Shown piece by piece: positions 22,431-35,022 of a stretch of DNA of 64,000 bases; position 1 is the first letter of the stretch, and each line of letters opens with the position of its first letter. The position numbers were made by a program, and so were the translations under genes. Below the pieces are notes generated by a model that did no database searches, was not told the origin of the DNA, and was given only the letters and a program-made list of their open reading frames with translations. Origin of the DNA: Mytilus edulis (lineage: Eukaryota > Mollusca > Bivalvia > Mytilida > Mytilidae); the NCBI RefSeq assembly GCF_963676685.1, contig NC_092356.1:23113750-23177749 (forward strand), given 5' to 3'.

Positions 22431-23696
22431 GCATACAGAAAACCGTGAAAAAAAAAATGTCCGGCCCCAAGTACAAATTATCTGAAATTTTAAAACAGTT
22501 TTAAAGCTGTAAACTGAAGTCTTGTTTATGACTTAAAAGTCAGTCCGAAGACGCATTTTTCCCATTTTTCTCCCAAAATAACCCAAACTGAATAATCATA
22601 ATAATGGATGACAAATGCGATTAATATGCATGGTACTTATAGGACACAGGAACATGATGATCAATTTAGTGTTGATGGAAGAGAAGTGACACACAAAAGG
22701 AGGTCTTCTTGTTTAATAGTATAGAAATGTGGGGACGGTGTCAAAACATTGATTATAGATTTAAACAAGGAAAATTAAAATTTCAGGTTTGGCAATCTCA
22801 AGAGTATCAGAAAAGTGGCCGAGAAATAAATCCGAAACTAAGGCTTGTTGGTCCATGTTACACTTATCAATTCAAAATTTTAAAAAGTTTTCAATTTTTA
22901 ATAAGTTTGGATATTTTTTTTTCAAAAACTATTAATTTTTTATTTAATTTTAAAAATTTGTGTTTGGACTTTGTATCGTTTGGTGATTTTCCAATTAATT
23001 CATGATGTTTGTTCTGTTTTTTTTTTATCTTGTTTGGTATGTCGTTTATTGATTTGTTTTGCAAACGTTTGATTTTTTAATTCTCCTCTTAGTATTTTTA
23101 TTTGAATCTCATTTTTTCTATGAGTCTTTAAAGTACGTAACGGTACAAGGAAGTGCTGCTCGTAAAATATCCTCGCAGTTATTGTCCGGGAAATCCGAAC
23201 TTGACCGATTTTTAGACAACAGTTTCGCTTGTCCAAATTTAATGTCTTTTGTCATGAAATAATTATTATCGTCATTGTCATTAATTTAAGTATCGTTGTT
23301 GTCCTATATATATGCATGAAATACTTGTCACTGGACATTAAGCAATCAACAGTCAATTGACCCAATCATTTCTTAAGATTTTATTTGATATTAATCAAAT
23401 TTGGTATCATTATTTCGTTAAGACATCAACCTTATAAATGTTATTTAAAACTGTAATTATATAAACACGCAGAAAAATTTGTTGTATTCTGCCAAAATTG
23501 TCGGAAAAAACAAATGTCGGATGGACGTTCAAGTTTTCCTGCTTTCCTCCATGTGTTATATAATAAAGATGATGATAGTTATCAACGTTCGGATATCCTT
23601 CTGCATAGCGGTTCTATATAATTACACACATCTTGGCTTTTGTTCATTTTCATGTTTAGATTTTTAATTTTCACCAGATATTTTCGAAGTCTAAGC

Positions 23697-25493
23697 ATGA
23701 ACCTGTTTACAGTGCTTGCCGTTTTGGTAGTAGTTATCTGTTGCAATAGTCCCTGTTTTGGTAGAGACATTATCAAAGGCAGGAACGAACCTCTTCTCTT
23801 TAGCCAAGTTGGTATGTAGACTATTTATTACAGATTTGTATTTTTTCACAAAAGATATGCCAATGAAGATATGTTGAAATAGAATAAAACAGAATAAATT
23901 TATTCACCAAATTAGGGCCCCAGACGGGCATTTAGCATACAAACAGGAATGCACACAGATACCCTATATATTGTGAAAATTATTTTTGCATTATTAAATA
24001 AAATGTCGGTAGCAGACAATGATTAACACCCCCTAATATCGTACCAGGGTTGCGTTCAATATAGTTGAAGCTATAGGGGTACGTAGACTTTTGACTAGCA
24101 AACGTGTAGCTAGCCTAAAGATATATTTAGTAGCTAGGCTAGCTACACGTTCAATAGGTAAAAATCTTCTTAGCACTATGTAGCTGCTACGATATTGAAC
24201 ACAACCCTGGGTTGAGTTCAATATCGTAGCTGCTACGTAGTTCTACGTCGATTTGACTATTGAATGTGTAGCTATAGACTAGCTGCTACATAGATATTGA
24301 TAGCAGCTATGTAGCTGCTACGATATTGAACTCAATCCTGTACATACAAATGTAAGTGTGCATTCAATATCAGATGTATATGTTTATACCATTTTCTATT
24401 GGTCACCAGTTTAATTCTGATTTCTTTAGATTTCACGGAGCCCCTTAGCAAACGACCATTTAACTTCAAAAGATGGGGGCGGTGGTTATGGTTTTTCTGT
24501 AAACAATAATATTCTGATACCCAATTTGATGAAAAAAATATTCTGGTCAAGCAGATGACCAAAAAAAATTTATTCTGAATCCAGATTTTCCCCATACCTT
24601 ATAGTGTTAAATTTTGAAAAACAAATTTGATCAATAGGGTTGAAAAACTGAATAAAATTGTTCGCGTTGCTTCCTTAGAGGAGTATGCGAGCTTAACCGT
24701 AGTTCGATTATCTCGTACAAAATAATTGCATTACAAATTAATCGAAAACTGTGGTTTATACTTATTTGGAAGAACTCAGTTTGACTTAGTCATATATGAA
24801 GAGTAAGATGAGTATTTTGTTTTTGTTTTATTGTTCTTTACAATTAAAATCGGTTTGCAAATACTAAGCATGTTGTATCAGGATTTATTGAAATTCTTTG
24901 TTTATTTTATTTTTTTCTACAAAACAAAAATTAGTAGAAGTTAATATAGGCGGGGGGGGGGATATATGGCCTGCGTTTTGATAAGTGACGACAATACTTT
25001 TAATAATATGCTAAATTATATTACATGTTGAATTTCATTTATACAAGTTTTTCTTCATGCAGGTCCTTATCTTCGTACCGGAAGACGTATCATTGCAATC
25101 ACTGCAGAGTTGTCGATAGATACGAAACTAGGGACGAACCAGGCTGTGGTATATAACGAAGTTTTGCTTAACAAAGGAGACGCTTACAATCGCTTTCATG
25201 GTCATTTCACTGCACCTGTAAGAGGAATCTATCTATTATCAGCCAGTATGCTTGTTAAACAAGTTGGAAAGCATATATTATTAGATATGGTCCACAATGG
25301 TGTCACAATTGCTGTTTTAAGATCGGGAAGCTATTATAACACACAGTCGTCTAGGAGTTTCCCAGTTATGTTACAACGAGGTGATCAAGTATGGATGCGA
25401 ACATCTTCAGTTGCAGCATCTTCCGTTGGTTACACTTTGATAGGAAAAGCTCGTTCTATGTATAACTCATTCTCTGGTGTTCTCTTGAATTAG
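23697..25493 (+). CDS. Secreted C1q-domain protein, gene 3 (two exons)
   Basis: Exon 1 (23,697-23,811) is nearly identical to that of gene 2 and encodes the same signal peptide, with a GTATGT donor. Exon 2 (25,063-25,493) opens after TTCATGCAG in phase 1 and ends at TAG. The predicted protein has about 181 residues and one C1q domain: a VVYNEVLLNKGDAYN stretch, GHFTAPVRGIYLLSAS, VMLQRGDQVWMRT and YNSFSGVLLN. The C1q exon is clearly more diverged from genes 1 and 2 than they are from each other, although exon 1 and the 12 kb upstream are almost identical to gene 2's, showing that the recent duplication ended inside this intron (1.25 kb). Likely secreted and lectin-like; the ligand is unknown. 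Confidence 0.87.
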
Positions 25494-25610
25494 TTTTGAT
25501 GGTTTTCTGCTGCTTTACTCACATTGTGTGAAATGAAATTAGTATAGATTACTTCTTCTATTACAACCATTACTTTTACTACTGTAACTAATATTACTGC
25601 TGCTACTAAT

Positions 25611-25616
25611 AATAAA
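25611..25616 (+). terminator. Polyadenylation signal, C1q gene 3
   Basis: AATAAA 118 bases after the stop codon, in a stretch with few alternatives. Confidence 0.5.
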
Positions 25617-25879
25617 GAGATTCAAGTACTAGTATACTGAAATAAACTTAATTTTTTTTAATTCAAAGAGAAATATTATAATAGTTCATTTATTTACGTT
25701 AAACATGAAATTGTAGAATGTTTAATACTAAATTTCAGCATCTTAAATGCGAACTATAGACACTTTTAAACTCCTAAAAAATCCCAGCTGAATTAGATAT
25801 GTACAATCTATTTCAAAATGTTTGTAATAATACATAAGTGTCACACACGTTGACATTACTGTTGCACTTTTATAATTTA

Positions 25880-26010
25880 TAACGCCAGACGCGCGTTTCG
25901 TCTACATATGTTATAAAGCCAAACATGAAAAAAGTTGAAGAGCATTAAGGATTCAAAATTCCAAAAAATTGTGCCAAAAACGGCTATTGTAATCTATTCC
26001 GGGGATAAGA
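25880..26010 (+). repeat. Dispersed 'GACGCGCGTTTCGTCTAC' repeat
   Basis: Starts ACGCCAGACGCGCGTTTCGT and continues through GTTGAAGAGCATTAAGGAT. Relatives lie at 17,655-17,710 and, reversed, at 42,815-42,920 and 56,575-56,700. Confidence 0.65.
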
Positions 26011-26325
26011 AAATAGTTGAAATTTGACTTTAAACGAGCAATAATAAATCAATCATTATTTGCGTGGTAGAGTGTCAATTAGTTCACGCATCATTGTAAA
26101 TATAACGGAATTTGATGAGACTGTCACCAAGTGAGAGGTTTAGCGCTATAAAACCAGGTTTAATCCACCACTTTCTACATTTGAAAATGCCTGTACCCAT
26201 CAGGAATATGACAGTCCTTATCCATTCGTTTTTTATGTGTTTTGTCATTTGATTTTGCCATGTGATTAAGGACTTTCCGAATTGATTTTCCTCAGAGTTC
26301 AGTATTTTTGTGATTTTACTTTTTA

Positions 26326-27720
26326 ATGCTTCAAGAGGAGACTACTGAACAATATCGGGTCAATGAACCAATGCGGCTTATTATCGGATTTGTCCTTGAT
26401 GGAACAGGATCTGTTTACTCTTCCGGAGCATCTATTCGAAGATTTATTGGGGTTACAAAATTGACGTGTACCAACAAACATATGTTTACAGGAATAACAC
26501 TACCGTCGCTAGTGGTGGATCAGATACTGCTGACATTTCCGGATCACATGAGTTCCTCCCCTTTGTTGCTACATTTTTTTTTGTTGCTTTATCTTCATTC
26601 TATGTAGTGTTTTGTGGACTGTTTTGTTCACATTTGTTTCTACCTTCATTGTTTATGGACTAAAATGAGTATTTTAACTTTTCAGTAGTTTAGTTTGTAT
26701 TGTTCACCTTATAGTGTTTTATGAAGTATTTTGTCCTTCATTTCATTTCACTGATATTTTCTTTTTCGACAGAAGTTAACCATCGCATGACTGTGATTAA
26801 GAGGCGATAAAGTGTGTAAGACCCAGTGATCCAATCAGTGTTGGGTGTCGATTGCGTGTATTTTAACACCGCAGTTATAATATTTGCACTGTCAATATTG
26901 CAACCATCATTTACACCTTGCAATTAGAGAAGGCCAAGAAAAGTGTATATGTATGTGCTGTTAATTCATTTGAGAATGTTGTGTTTTGTGTATATTTTTT
27001 TTTTGTCTTTTTCTTTTAGCCATGACATTTTCAGTTTATTTTCGAAATGCGAATTTGAATGTCCCTTTGGTGTCGATCGCCTTTCTTTTAACATCCTTAA
27101 ATAAAGACAACAGTAGTATACCGCTGTTCGAAATTCATAAATCGATTGATGAAAAAATAAACTGGTTTTGTGGCATGCCAAACCTCCCGCTTTTATGGCA
27201 ATGTTAAATATAACATTAAAATGAAATTATAACGTGATAGGACTACAATACAAATACACGGGAGAACATATAGGACAGAGAAACACACGAATAATAGCTA
27301 ACAAAAGGTGCCAGGTTAAAAAAGATCCTGAAAAAATGCATCATAACTTAAACAGAAGTGAAATATTGATACTGATAAGTGAACACTGAAATGTAAGTAC
27401 AGATTCGTTAGGGAAATAAATAGTTCCGTGAAACGTTCAATTACGGTACTGAAAAAAACACTAAGCTGTCACATTGCTGAAAAAAAATGATGGTAAAAAA
27501 AAGTTACTGTACAAATATAAGTACAAAATTCAGCAGTACTGAATTTACTTAAAGTACAAAATTACAATTGTGTTGCTCAGTCTTTGGATTTCCATGTTGT
27601 GTCTTCTGTGCTATTGTTTGTCTGTTTGTCCTTTTATTTTTAGCCATGGCGTTGTCAGTTTATTTTCAATCTATGAGTTTGACTGTCCCTCTGGTATCTT
27701 TCGTCTATCTTTTTGAAGCC
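26326..27720 (+). repeat. Diverged third copy of downstream repeat tract
   Basis: Order-preserved but diverged counterparts of 7,569-8,440 and 18,919-21,275: the ATGCTTCAAGAGGA block (26,326), two 'GTTTATTTTCGAAATGCG...GTCCCTTTGGT' blocks (about 27,000 and 27,650) and a single degraded 42-bp unit near 27,530. It suggests an older duplication of the whole downstream tract together with gene 3. No gene seen. Confidence 0.55.
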
Positions 27721-27789
27721 GTTCAATGCCGATTTACATTTTATTGTTTGAAGAGTTTTCATTTAATGCCTCAGATACAAAACTGTTGA

Positions 27790-28250
27790 ACAAACTCTAA
27801 AACTTCGAATTCAGCATGTTCATCTTATTATATTTGGAATTCATATAATATGTTATAATGCTTATTTTTAGGCAGCAACTCATTAATGATTGGTTGCTGT
27901 CTAAATTTATTATAAGCAGAACGTCGTTTTTTAAAGTAAAATTATGATGTGTTTTCTATGTCGTACCCGTAATGAATATATAAGTTCTATGTTTTCAAGT
28001 TATAAAACTTGACTGCATGACAAACTAGCTCAAACAAAAACTGTAACCTGACATTGTAATGATTTCACAGTACCACATTTTCATTTAAAGTATACCGCGA
28101 AAGTTGGAACAAAAACATATTTTAACATATATTTTTAAACTGTCACTTCATATTGACCATTGGTGATGAAAGTTCAAGGTTAACTAATTATCATATTTGT
28201 TTTTCGTTTTTTGTTCTGTTCATAAACCAGACCGTTAGTTTTCTCGATTG
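27790..28250. other. AT-rich intergenic stretch, nothing identified
   Basis: No repeat match within the window, splice-bounded exon or RNA gene was recognised. Confidence 0.5.
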
Positions 28251-28274
28251 AATTGTTTTACATTTGTAATTGCG

Positions 28275-28490
28275 GGCCCTTTTGTGTTTTAGAAGCAATA
28301 TACCAACCTCACCTGCATATGGGATATACATTTCCATACTCATTAGGTATTCCATAGCTTGCAACTACTACTCCGACTTTATAAAACGTCACCAGTGTCT
28401 GAGAAGAAAGATCATGAACCAGGGTTATGTCAATACACGTCTTGTCTTTTTACTAAACAAAGTTCATCGGAAGATACCAAAACTTTGTTG
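28275..28490 (+). pseudogene. Reverse-transcriptase fragment of a retroelement
   Basis: The frame reads SNIPTSPAYGIYISILIRYS followed by an aromatic/acidic linker and RKIMNQGY. This matches the region after the catalytic core of reverse-transcriptase-like proteins common in marine invertebrate genomes, where 'SNIPAAPAYGVYISQLIRYS' is typical. No catalytic core is present and stops follow, so it is a decayed piece of a retroelement, possibly of Penelope type. The assignment rests on recalled family pattern, not on a search. Confidence 0.65.
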
Positions 28491-28917
28491 ATAAATATTC
28501 CGTATCAAATTAACAAATAATACATAATGGTCTTGATGTATAGATTCTAAGTACTGACGTTGTTTATTATCTTAATTACGTATTGTAGAGTTCTTTTTAT
28601 TTGTCTTTGTATAGTTTTAACCTTAAAAGTTTACAACTAAGTCAGTCGTCTTTTTGTAATACATGACTTTGTATACTTTTTGCGTGGCTACGTATTTATA
28701 CATCTCGCCAATATGTTATTGTGCTATGGTATTTTTGGTGTTCTTGTATTTCATTTTTGCTCATGTCCTTTGTCTTTAGAGTTTCTGTCTTTATGTCATT
28801 TTGTTTTTCTTGTTGCATTGGTTATAGTTTTTTTATAAAGTGGTTAAGATTAAAACATAATGTTGACTGGAGTACCCCAATGTCTTACTTTTTTACCTAC
28901 TAGTATTATAAAAAAGA

Positions 28918-29260
28918 AGGTGTGGTATGATTTCCAATGAGACAACTCTCCATAAGATATCCAATAACACAGAAATTAACAAATAAAGGTCACAGTACGG
29001 CCTTCAATAATGAACAAAACCCATAACGCAGAGTCAGTTATAAAAGGCCCATATATGACAAATGTAAAACAATTCAAACGAGTAAACTGACGGCCTAATT
29101 TATGTACAAAAATGAACGAAAAACAAATAAGTAACTCATTTACAAACGACAACCACAGAATTACAGGCTCCTGACTTGGGACAGGCACATACATAAAGAA
29201 TGAGGTGGGGTTAAACATGTTAGTGGGATCCAACCTTCTTCATAACCTGAGACAATGGTG
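28918..29260 (+). repeat. 'GTGGTATGATTGCCAATGAG' dispersed repeat, copy a
   Basis: Contains GGTATGATTTCCAATGAGAC, then the GTACGGCCTTCAA and AAACAATTCAAACGAG landmarks. Other copies: 38,195-38,420, 42,447-42,715, 54,260-54,445, 54,898-55,035, 62,643-62,850, and reversed at 43,262-43,490 and 62,878-63,030. Confidence 0.85.
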
Positions 29261-29559
29261 TAACAGCACAACATTAAAACGAGCTATACAAATCAGTTGA
29301 AAAAGGATTAACTCATCAGATTGACACAAATAGAAATAAGTCTTTTTTTTGGCTCACATATTGTTGTAAATATAATCGAATTATATATGACTATCATTTC
29401 ATTATAGATTTATCCAGCTCAAAACCAGGTTTAATCCATCATTTTCTACATGTGGAAACCTCTGTACTAGGTCAAGAATAAGACAGTTGTTTTCCATTCG
29501 TTTGATGTGTTTAAATAGAAAGTTCCATGTCAATTGTTCAACTAAATACGTATGGCACG

Positions 29560-29985
29560 TTAAGGAAGTTCGCTACTCAGTTTCAAAATAACAAGCTTGT
29601 CATAACACTAGTATATATTGATAGGGGTTTAATAAAGGAACCAATAAAGTAAAACATAAATATAGGTCGATGTACTTGTTTTCGAGATATTAGCCTTTGA
29701 AAATTTGGTTGGAAAATGATCTCTTTTGATTTTTCATTGCTTTATCATTGACAAGTTAAAGCTCTCAAAAACTATTAAAAAATAACAACGATTTTATAAG
29801 ACTTTTACAGATTGTTTATAATCATACATATGTGAAAGATTTATAAAAAGAAGAATGGGGGTCAATGGGCAATTTTTTTAAGGCATTCAAATGGATAAAA
29901 CCAGAGGATTCCGAAAATCTGACAAAAATCCAAAAACATGACAAGGGAACATCCTTAACACTTCCTAAAGGAAATTAACATTGAC
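29560..29985 (+). repeat. Dispersed repeat shared with 35,690-36,015
   Basis: Shares GATATTAGCC, CTTTATCATTGACAAGTT, GACTTTTACAGATTG and TGGATAAAACCAGAGGATTC with the second copy in the same order and orientation. Non-coding. Confidence 0.8.
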
Positions 29986-29999
29986 GTATAGTACGTTAG

Positions 30000-31190
30000 G
30001 TATGTCTGAAGAAAAAGAACTGGCTCGACTATCATAAAACACTTTGTTTAGTTTACATGTATGTGCTATCAAACCTACTTCTTTTCTGTTGACATCGTCA
30101 ATTAATAGAATTTGAAGCATACCATGTTAGTCGTGACTTTGGTAACTATGAATTGGGTGAAACTTTATGAACATATCATTGTGCGATGAGGCGATATTTC
30201 ATTCGTCAATCAAAACATTTGTATTGTTCCGCCATACGGTGATAATTTATATATTATTAGTTTAAAGTTCTGTTTTCCAAATGTAAATAAGGGTAAGGTG
30301 GCGATATATGTACAAGAGGACAAAACAGATTAATTTTTAATAATTGTTATTCATAAAATCTGTAAGGCCACGTCGTATCTGTTCCTCAACTAAAAGCTTG
30401 GCTTTGATATCTTTCCTTTATGAATAACCATCTGAAAAATAAAAGAAAGGTTATGATAGCTACTTTTAAAAATCATTTATAGTGTTGAATATGCATAAAA
30501 TATTTATCAATAAATGTTAAGCAAGCAATGACCATCTTTACGACAACAGGGTGACATCAGCTTTCTATTCTGATCTTTTCAGTAAAAGGTATAATCATTA
30601 AACCAACGCCTGCATATGGATTTAACATTAAATTTAACATTAAACAGTTTATGTGATATATTGTGTGAGCTGTCAAAAAAGGTTATGAACCCCAAATAAC
30701 AGTTTAAATGCGTCAGTTATTTGCATAGTATATATTTCACGCTTAACGTTAAGTAAGCAACATTTTTATCATTTACAACAATTATTTATTATCATATGAT
30801 CACTGATAATGACTGTTCAGTTATAGAAAAGGGCAGTCTTAACAAGAGTTAAGATATAAGCGTTTCGAATTGATCTTCAATGGGCGTATTCGTCAATTAA
30901 ACCGATCTTTTAAGACAGAATATGTGTCTTTAGGAATCTAACTTAACCACCGAGACAGACACAATACAATCAATACACTTTCATTGACGTCTAAGATATG
31001 GTCAGTTGAATATCAGACACATTATATATTAGTAACAGTAATTTCCCACAATTTTAAGGGTTTTAAGGAATCCTGAGTCTGATGTTAGAAAAGGTAACAA
31101 ATGAAACTAAGCAAAATGACAATGATCAACATAAACTTATAAAGGATTGTATTGAAAACTTTAAGTACGATATTGCCAACTGTTAAAAGT
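30000..31190. other. Intergenic, nothing identified
   Basis: AT-rich DNA without an exon, tandem array or strong inverted repeat that I could support. Confidence 0.5.
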
Positions 31191-31300
31191 CATACCAGAC
31201 TAATAAAGGCCAGAGTTTCCTGACTTGAGAAAAACTGCGACCGGTATAAACATGTTAAGTGCGATCGCAATCATCCCCCTATACCTCTAGCCAATGTCAA
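31190..31300 (-). repeat. Fragment of 'CCAAAGTCAGGAGCCTCTGG' dispersed repeat
   Basis: Reverse-strand fragment of the family seen at 61,770-62,250 (AAGGCCAGAG, CCTGACTTG, ATACCTCTAGCCAATG in order). Confidence 0.6.
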
Positions 31301-31507
31301 TAACAAACACACAGCAATATACACAGTAAAACTTAGTTTAAAAGAAGTCCGGGTCCGATGCCAGAATATTTAACAAAAGAAACTAAGCAAAATGACAATG
31401 ATACATAAATTAACTAAGGACCACAAGCAGTTACTGACATACCAGCTACAGGCCCCAACTTATAAACTGATTGAAACATTATGTCTTCATCATATGCAAA
31501 TCAAGCA

Positions 31508-31719
31508 TACTGTGGATTCATTATTATTCGTTGGATACCAATTTTCGTGGATTTCGAGAGTAAAGTCGAACCTACATATTAAATGTTCAACAAATAACAA
31601 TTTTTCTATAGGATTGTGTGCAAACAACTGCTAAACCACGAAATTAAATATCCCCCAACATGTAAGATTTCCTTCATCCACGAAAATTAGTACCAACGCA
31701 AATAAGTGAATCCACAGTA
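31508..31719. mobile_element. TACTGTGGATTCATT palindromic MITE, copy a
   Basis: Ends TACTGTGGATTCATT and GTGAATCCACAGTA. The body is partly self-complementary (CGTGGATT..., CCACGAAAATT). Relatives at about 32,952-33,167 (decayed ends) and 36,121-36,332. Confidence 0.75.
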
Positions 31720-32014
31720 CTAGTATACTAACTAAGGGAAGCGAGAAAAACAACACGTTTTTACTTCTTTGCACTTGAAATGCATTTCAGTTTCATACAG
31801 AGTGCACCCTATTTTACAGCTATACTCAGTTTCATTGCAGGGCGGATCTGTAAATTGAAAATGTCTATTGTCATTAACCTTTATTTAATACAATCTCATT
31901 TAAATGGATCTCCTAAATAAACCGTTGGATTTTACTTCTTTATGTTTACTGTATATCTTGCTTTTAATATAAATGCTTAAGTGGTTCATATTGTCCACAT
32001 TCTCTTGCATCATG

Positions 32015-32484
32015 AGTAGATCCAGTAAGACCCCTTTTTGGCCCCAAAATATAGCAGTTTTACAAAATTGTGAAAATGTAAACTTTTAGTTACTTATTGG
32101 AAAGTAGAATGCTTTTTTAGTCAAATTTTAGACGGTTTCCGTCTTAAATGAAAGTGGCCGCATTTGTGTTCATTCTTAATATTGAAATGTAAGTTGTATT
32201 TGATGATAATACATAACATATATAAAGTTTGAGAATAAACACGGATGCGGCCACTTTCATTTTTGACAAAAAACTATCAGAAAAGTGAAATGTTTTGGCA
32301 TATTTGGTAGATTTTTCATACTTCAGCTTGAATAGGAGCGTTTTTAATGATTAAATCAGTTAAAATCTTCACATAAACTAATGAAATCAACAAAGATAGA
32401 CACTTAAGAGTTTAAAAAGTGTCCAAAATATTTCGTCAGAGGAACCCGAAATTTGAGGCCAAAATCGGCCGTTACCTACTCCTT
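32015..32484. mobile_element. Foldback-type element with internal hairpin
   Basis: The outer ends are roughly inverted (GTAAGACCCCTTTTTGGCC against GGCCAAAATCGGCCGTTAC). A clear inner inverted repeat pairs TGAAAGTGGCCGCATTTGTG (about 32,150) with ACACGGATGCGGCCACTTTC (about 32,250). Non-coding. Confidence 0.55.
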
Positions 32485-32951
32485 TGTTTAGATCCTTATT
32501 TGTTTTGATGTTTTAAAACGTTTGATGTATTTAGCTTCCATTTATTTCGGTTCAGAAGAATTTGTAAAGAATTCTGGAGACAGTTTTCTTGTTACATATA
32601 AACATATAAAAATATGATTAATTGTCAACATCTTTGTTGTTGTATTTTTGTAATTTAAACACATGTTTTTAAACCACCGTTTCAGTATGAATGTCCTTTT
32701 TGTTATGTTTTAATCTAAGTCTATATAATCTATCATATGGTATTCTATGTTTCAAATATATAGTTGGCATTCATGTATCATTTTTCAACGTTTGTATTTT
32801 CAAATATTTTGAATAAAAGCATCATTGAAGAGGCGGTAATTGTCCAATTGCACATCTGATGCAGTAAAATATATTGAAGCAGTAAATTGGAACACACTGG
32901 ATGATTTTTAGGTGCATACACGTTATCATTGTATCTATCTGTGCTTTTATG

Positions 32952-33167
32952 TATTACTATGGATTCATTATTATTCGTTGGATACAAATTTTGGTGAATT
33001 TCGTTGGTACAGGTAAACCACGAAATTAGATGTTCAACGAATGAGAAATTTTCTTTCGGCTTGTATGCAGACCTCGACAAAACCACTAAATTAAATATTC
33101 ACGAACATACAAGTTTTCTTTCGTCCACGAAAATTGGTACCCACGAAAATAAATCAATCAACAGTTA
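32952..33167. mobile_element. TACTGTGGATTCATT palindromic MITE, copy b
   Basis: Shares the body of the 31,508 copy (GGATTCATTATTATTCGTTG ... CCACGAAAATTGGTACCCAC); both termini are mutated. Confidence 0.65.
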
Positions 33168-33228
33168 TTGAACGATACGTATGTTAATAATAACTAATTT
33201 ATCATTCTCGTTTCTCAATGTAATTTAC

Positions 33229-35022
33229 CTTCGGATGGTGTACAGCAGACTCCACACAACACCCAGTAGGGTCAACGGTGCCGTTGTCATCATCACACAA
33301 AGCGTCACGGTCATTACAATATGAACCTTCTGGGCACGTATCTAGATTAAATAAAATATATATTAAAAGCTTATTCAATAAAAAAAATAAAAAAAACAAA
33401 AAAAAAACAAAGGCAACACTAGTATACCACTGTTCGAAAGTCATAAATCGATTGAGACAAAAACAAATCCTGGTAACAAACTAAATAGGAAATACTGATA
33501 GTTTACATAAAACACCTTCCAATATAACAAAACAACAATGTGCTTTCAACCAACAAATAATCACGATCTATAAGTTTTTGTGACTCTCGCAAACAGATAC
33601 AATAGTTAAACTCGAAGAGAATATGTCCTGAACATGTCAAATTAAGATTTTATCTTAAATAAGTGCGCTAACTGAATAGGAAAATCACATAGAAATTAAG
33701 TATACAGTCGGCCAAAAGAAATAAATCCGAGATAACAAACATATTTATAATTATTGTTGTTAAACAAAGAATATTTATTTTAGCCATATTCAATGATGAA
33801 TTTCGATAGGAACGACAACTATATGAATATTTAAACAATTTTGAACAGTTGAACAAATGAACCTGTCAAGTTATGATTAATACTTCGTGTCATGTTACCT
33901 TCAGTAAATTTATCGCCCGGTATGCATACATACAGGCATTGCAGGATTAACTGTTTCATTTTTGGATTCCGAAAACAAACCATGTATTTCATTGCATCCT
34001 TTTTGCCGTTACGATGCAGTTCCAAATGTAAACTTAAACATGCAACTTATTGTAGTATAATTGAGAAATGAAATGCATTAACGAGGGTGGTAAAGTGTTA
34101 TTTTCGTGCAACGTGTTTTGCCATTTTTATTTCACGTGCACCCGTGAAAAAAGGTTCGTTATTAACCGTGTTTCTTGAAATCTGTAAAAAGATCAACGTG
34201 CAAGAAATTTTTTATTGTTCGTTTATCGTAAAATGTCAATTTTATTTCGCGATCTTCCGTGCAGAGACCCTATTTTAACCCCTCATTAATGACTTGTTCG
34301 ACATGATCATGTATTAACTAGTTTAACTGTAGTATTCATGTGTCGTTGAATATATTATGTTGTAATCAGAATTGAATTGATAAGGGTACTAACAAGTGCA
34401 CTTGCAACAAGCTTTCGCTCGGCGACATTTTACTCTTAGTTTTTCCTGTTCGCCTCCACTTGAAGGACAGTCATAGGAATCAGAACATTTTTCTCCACGT
34501 TTAGTACATCCATTATTAGCCCCGACTATTAAGAAAAAATTAAATGTAAAATATCCTTTTGCCAGATAAAACCAATCAGGATTTTTTGTATGATTTTTAC
34601 AATAATACATTAAAACATACAAAAAATAAAATCTGTAAAAAATCGAGATATTGCAAATAGCAAATTATTAAATCAACATTCCTTTTTTCTGTTACTTTCT
34701 ATGTCACAAAACAAGCAAACATAGGAATGAAAAAAGTGAGTCCAGTTTTACTTTTGACGCTGATGCTCCATCAATCCTCAGCAATAAGGACAGAGGAAAA
34801 ATAACATTACATTTTAGCTGAATAGTACCGTATTTGATGTATATTATTTTTTTTTTAATTTGAAATTATGTAAAGAAAGTAGAAAATATCATATAAAACT
34901 ATTCTTTATTTCAAAATAAAAACACAGTTACAGTTTTAAACTAGTTCTTGGTTAACTGTTGTGAAAACAACAGAGATGACGAAAGTCGAAAAAATACTAA
35001 CTGCAATTGTGATGAAGATTTT
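33229..35022 (-). pseudogene. Decayed cysteine-rich gene copy (signal peptide, A, B exons)
   Basis: Three pieces in 5' to 3' order on the minus strand match the first three exons of the intact gene at 52,995. A hydrophobic signal-peptide-like remnant (about 34,960-35,022; in frame ...SIFSTFVISVVFTT) has lost its start codon. An A exon (34,394-34,525, full 132 nt, acceptor AATAG) keeps NGCTKRGEKCSDSYDC but one of the paired cysteines is Arg. Its donor is GTTAGT rather than GTAAGT, and reading through gives Cys-stop. A B exon (33,229-33,341) begins DTCPEGSYC but a small deletion shifts the frame before the second CC pair, and the normal donor is lost. I see no C exon. Probably dead, though the A exon alone still reads open. 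Confidence 0.75.

Larger units (their letters stand above)
12243..24346 (+). repeat. Segmental tandem duplication, copy 2
   Basis: Direct repeat of copy 1, beginning with the block GATTAAAATCGGTGAACATG that also sits at the left window edge. It contains the second exon of gene 2 and the first exon of gene 3. Compared with copy 1 it has gained a 94-bp palindrome (15,718-15,811), a TTAA-flanked MITE (15,926-16,188), a 1.53-kb foldback (16,555-18,086), an extra stretch at about 19,360-20,290, and ten additional units of a 42-bp minisatellite. Confidence 0.93.

Noticed and set aside
33831..34025. Minus-strand frame with a possible donor near 33,899
   Set aside because: The cysteine spacing fits neither the A, B nor C module and I see no acceptor; too weak to call an exon.
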